DNA of 8,096 nt, taken from the NCBI GenBank assembly GCA_937957685.1, contig CALGAO010000141.1:1-8096 (forward strand), written 5' to 3'. This DNA is from an uncultured Paenibacillaceae bacterium. GTDB taxonomy: Bacteria; Bacillota; Bacilli; Paenibacillales; DA-C8. The translations under genes and the position numbers were made by a program. Position 1 is the first letter of the stretch, and each line of letters begins with the position of its first letter. Below, piece by piece: positions 6,279 to 8,096 of this stretch. The notes under the pieces are model-generated. The model did not search any database, was not told the DNA's origin, and saw only the letters and a program-made list of their open reading frames with translations.

Positions 6279-7772
6279 TTATTTCGGGATATAGATGATC
6301 TGGCCTTCATAGACCCGGTCGGACTCCAGTCGGTTGTACAGGAGGAGTTCCTTGGGATGAAGCGAATATCGCGAGGCGATCGTGTCCAACGTCTCCTCTT
6401 TCTGCACGATGCACATCCGCATCTTGCGGAATCGCTGCTCCTCATGCTCCGAGGACAGCAGCAGATTCTTCCACTGGAGCTGTTCCTCGCCGCGCTTGGC
6501 CTGCTTCTTCTCGGCAGCCTCAGGCTCGGCCTTGTCTTCTTCAGCCTGCGGGACAAGCTTCTCGGCGGCTTGCTGCAACAGGGACTTCACCCCGGCCACG
6601 GCTCCCGCCCAACCGGAGGTATCCTGCTTGTTGCTGCCGAACGCGATCTTCATCTCCTGCGGTTCCGACTTCACCGGCGCCGCTTCCGGCTGCTCGTTCG
6701 CCGCCTGGGCGTCGAGCGTCTTGGCAGCGTTATCCGAAGCTTCCGCAGCGATCGGTTTGACGGCGTTGCTCGTTGCCGTCGGCGCCTGGATATTGGCCGC
6801 GTTGTCGGCAGCGCCGGCGTTGGCCTGCTGCGGGACGTTCTCCGCTGCGCCGACGTTGGCGACGTTGGCGTTCGGGACGTTCTCCGCCGCGCCGACGTTG
6901 GCCGGCTTCGGAGCCCCCCCGGCAGCCTGGTTGTCCTTGGCTCCGCCTGTCTGGCCGACCTGTTCCTCCGCCGCGGCTGCAATCGCCTTGCCCGCCTCTT
7001 CCTTCACCACCACCTCGATGATCTCCGCCTGCTTCTGAGGAACCGGCTTTTCTGCAGGCGGCGCCTGTTTGGGCATCTCCTGCGCGGCGGGCTGCGGCTC
7101 CACGCGATCCTCGGCGTATGAGGAATCCCCGCCCGTTGATCCGAACGCATAGGTGCTGGCGGCTTGCCCGCTTGCATCCTGCGATGCTGAAGTCGGCTCA
7201 GGTCGTGCGTGCATGGCCGGCGCCTGGGCTTCTTCCCGGGTTGCGCCCTGCGCAGGCGATTCTTCCTCATCCTGCCGGGCGGCAGCCGGAGTCTCTGCGC
7301 TCAGCCCGACTTCCTGACCTTGCTGACCGGCAAGCCTGGCAGCCTCATGCACGAACCAGGCCTCCCCCTGTTCTCTCCATGCCTGCTGTTGTGAGGTCTG
7401 CTCCGATGTCGTGTCTACGCCCGTGAGCGAGATGACGCCGGTGATGTTCAGGGTTCTGGCGGACAGGAGCTCAACGTCGAAGTTGTCGATCTCGATGCCG
7501 ACGCTGTCCATTCGCCGGATCCTCCTGAGCGGCAGCGTGATCTCCACCGGTATGCGATGACGCAATTGCCTGATCCCGCTGTCCGGCTCCACTCCCACGT
7601 ATGTACCCACCAGCATCAGATCGCCGCTGAGTACCGCCTGATCCTCGTGCGTCTGCATCGTGATGCGCGGCAGGAGCTCGATATCCTCCAGCTCCCCTAT
7701 GCCCACAACCTCCTCGGGTAGCGTGATCCGTTCATAAATATCGAATCTGAGTCCCTTCGGATAATCAGACAC
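6279..7772 (-). CDS. spoVID: SpoVID-like spore coat assembly protein with C-terminal LysM domain
   Basis: Mother-cell protein that in Bacillus works with SpoIVA and SafA to make coat layers encase the forespore. The frame opens at a TTG (7799), but GTG at 7772-7770 is the better start: AGGAG (7784-7780) sits 7 nt upstream, giving 497 residues (B. subtilis SpoVID is somewhat longer, about 575). The N-terminal domain (about 1-120) has the family pattern of beta-strands: LRFDIYERITLPEE, ELEDIELLPRITMQ, AVLSGDLMLVGTYVG and IPVEITLPLRRI. Residues about 125-430 are a low-complexity Ala/Glu/Gln/Pro-rich linker with an ANVGAAEN repeat. The last ~47 residues form a LysM domain (VQKEETLDTIASRYSL through LLLYNRL to EGQIIYIPK), the part known in B. 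subtilis to sense peptidoglycan precursor. No signal peptide or membrane segment, as expected for a cytosolic coat protein. The identity is also supported by its position upstream of valS, as in B. subtilis. The divergent linker is normal for the family. Confidence 0.9.
   Translation of the reverse strand: MSDYPKGLRFDIYERITLPEEVVGIGELEDIELLPRITMQTHEDQAVLSGDLMLVGTYVGVEPDSGIRQLRHRIPVEITLPLRRIRRMDSVGIEIDNFDVELLSARTLNITGVISLTGVDTTSEQTSQQQAWREQGEAWFVHEAARLAGQQGQEVGLSAETPAAARQDEEESPAQGATREEAQAPAMHARPEPTSASQDASGQAASTYAFGSTGGDSSYAEDRVEPQPAAQEMPKQAPPAEKPVPQKQAEIIEVVVKEEAGKAIAAAAEEQVGQTGGAKDNQAAGGAPKPANVGAAENVPNANVANVGAAENVPQQANAGAADNAANIQAPTATSNAVKPIAAEASDNAAKTLDAQAANEQPEAAPVKSEPQEMKIAFGSNKQDTSGWAGAVAGVKSLLQQAAEKLVPQAEEDKAEPEAAEKKQAKRGEEQLQWKNLLLSSEHEEQRFRKMRMCIVQKEETLDTIASRYSLHPKELLLYNRLESDRVYEGQIIYIPK
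6801..6902 (-). repeat. in-frame tandem repeats in the spoVID linker
   Basis: Two 30-nt copies (6831-6860 and 6873-6902) differ at one base and are 42 nt apart. A third, degenerate copy ends at 6824. They encode three versions of AN(V/A)GAA(E/D)N within about residues 291-325. The periods are 14 and 12 codons, all in frame, so copy number can change without breaking the protein. Near-identity of two copies at DNA level suggests recent duplication by slippage or unequal crossover. Confidence 0.8.
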
Positions 7773-7779
7773 GGGCACA

Positions 7780-7784
7780 CTCCT
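7780..7784 (-). promoter_or_regulatory. ribosome binding site of spoVID
   Basis: AGGAG within GGGAGGAG on the minus strand, 7 nt before the GTG at 7772-7770. It favours that GTG over the upstream TTG at 7799, which would place the SD inside the coding region, and over the GTG at 7778-7776, which is too close. Confidence 0.8.
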
Positions 7785-7923
7785 CCCTTCCCCTCTCAAG
7801 TGATGGCCGGCATCCGACCGTGCGCGGGCGCATCAGCCGGCTCGCAAGCACAGGCTCCGCTTCCGCGCAGTTTCAGACAGGAATCGATCGGATCACCGGC
7901 GCGATACTGACGGTTTTAATCTA

Positions 7924-7952
7924 TATATATGGGCGTTGAATGTGGACCATGC
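7924..7952 (-). promoter_or_regulatory. possible sigma-E-like promoter of spoVID
   Basis: GCATGGT (7952-7946), 14 nt, then CATATATA (7931-7924) on the minus strand. Spacing and the conserved CATA agree with sigma-E promoters, and spoVID is transcribed by sigma-E in B. subtilis. Both boxes have mismatches. Transcription would start near 7916, giving a leader of about 145 nt. Confidence 0.4.
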
Positions 7953-8061
7953 CTATCTTTTGCATTTTCCCTGGCCCGGCCTGACGCGGCGCCCATCGGC
8001 GAGTGACTCGCGCGCGTGACGTGAGTGTAAAATGTTTGTGGGCAGAAAAAAGGAATAATTG

Positions 8062-8096
8062 GTGAACGAATGCGGAAAAGCATGGAAAAAGGCTTC
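8062..8096 (+). CDS. possible start of a plus-strand gene, cut by the window edge
   Basis: GTG at 8062-8064 follows AAAGGA (8049-8054) by 7 nt, and the frame stays open to the window end (VNECGKAWKKA). An alternative ATG at 8070 in another frame reads MRKSMEKGF but is 15 nt from the SD. TAAAAT (8028-8033) could be a -10 box with a weak GTGACT (8003-8008) at 19 nt. Only about 11 codons are visible, so this could be chance and no function can be assigned. Confidence 0.25.
   Translation, partial: MNECGKAWKKA

Larger units (their letters stand above)
7773..8061. other. intergenic region upstream of spoVID
   Basis: About 290 nt with no convincing coding sequence on either strand. It holds the spoVID ribosome binding site, a possible sigma-E-like promoter (7952-7924), an AT-rich patch (7916-7930), and a 13-nt palindrome GCGAGTGACTCGC (7999-8011) beside two direct GTGAC copies (8003-8007 and 8016-8020). 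In B. subtilis hemL lies just upstream of spoVID; no HemL C-terminus is recognisable on the minus strand here. Confidence 0.6.

Noticed and set aside
6831..6902. Repeats as a CRISPR or mobile-element end
   Set aside because: Only two good copies, in frame inside spoVID, with a 12-nt gap and no spacer diversity; this is a coding tandem repeat.
6357..7121. 254- and 218-codon plus-strand frames opposite spoVID
   Set aside because: They are complements of the Ala/Glu/Gln-rich linker, giving Leu/Arg-rich or Ser/Ala-rich products. This is a composition effect.
7773..7799. Upstream TTG start of spoVID adding nine residues
   Set aside because: The AGGAG ribosome binding site would lie inside the added codons. 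The GTG at 7772 has the right spacing.

Overview
The window looks like chromosome of an endospore-forming Bacillota, most likely Paenibacillaceae (Paenibacillus or a close relative). This rests on a T-box-controlled valS, a SpoVID-type spore coat morphogenetic protein with a C-terminal LysM domain, strong AGGAGG-like ribosome binding sites, GTG and TTG starts, and a fairly GC-rich composition. The genus is inferred from gene content and composition; no search was run.

Layout, read along the minus strand that carries most genes. At 8096-7773 there is a mostly non-coding stretch with a possible sigma-E-like promoter and, at the very edge, a possible start of a plus-strand gene. spoVID follows (7772-6279). 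A convergent intergenic region (6278-6119) holds hairpins, the best one resembling a bidirectional terminator. Facing it is a 54-residue membrane-protein gene on the plus strand (5954-6118). Then comes a divergent promoter region, and a complete T-box leader (about 5793-5545) with a GUC valine specifier, antiterminator and terminator elements. This leads into a full-length valS (5513-2829). A perfect 15-bp hairpin closes valS, and about 300 bp further on a complete 840-residue gene runs from 2524 to 2. It encodes a CDP-glycerol glycerophosphotransferase-like domain joined to a C-terminal beta-propeller-like repeat domain.

In Bacillus subtilis the order is hemL - spoVID - ysxE - valS - folC. 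This window keeps spoVID and valS in that order and orientation. It has the small convergent membrane gene where ysxE would be, and the large wall-polymer-type transferase gene directly downstream of valS, where folC would be expected.

The genes do not form one pathway. valS is housekeeping translation controlled by uncharged tRNA-Val. spoVID acts in spore coat encasement in the mother cell. The 840-residue protein probably acts on a cell-surface polymer or polysaccharide, but its substrate cannot be read from the sequence. It is the least ordinary item here. I see no mobile element, CRISPR array, tRNA or rRNA gene, and no sign of a defence system.
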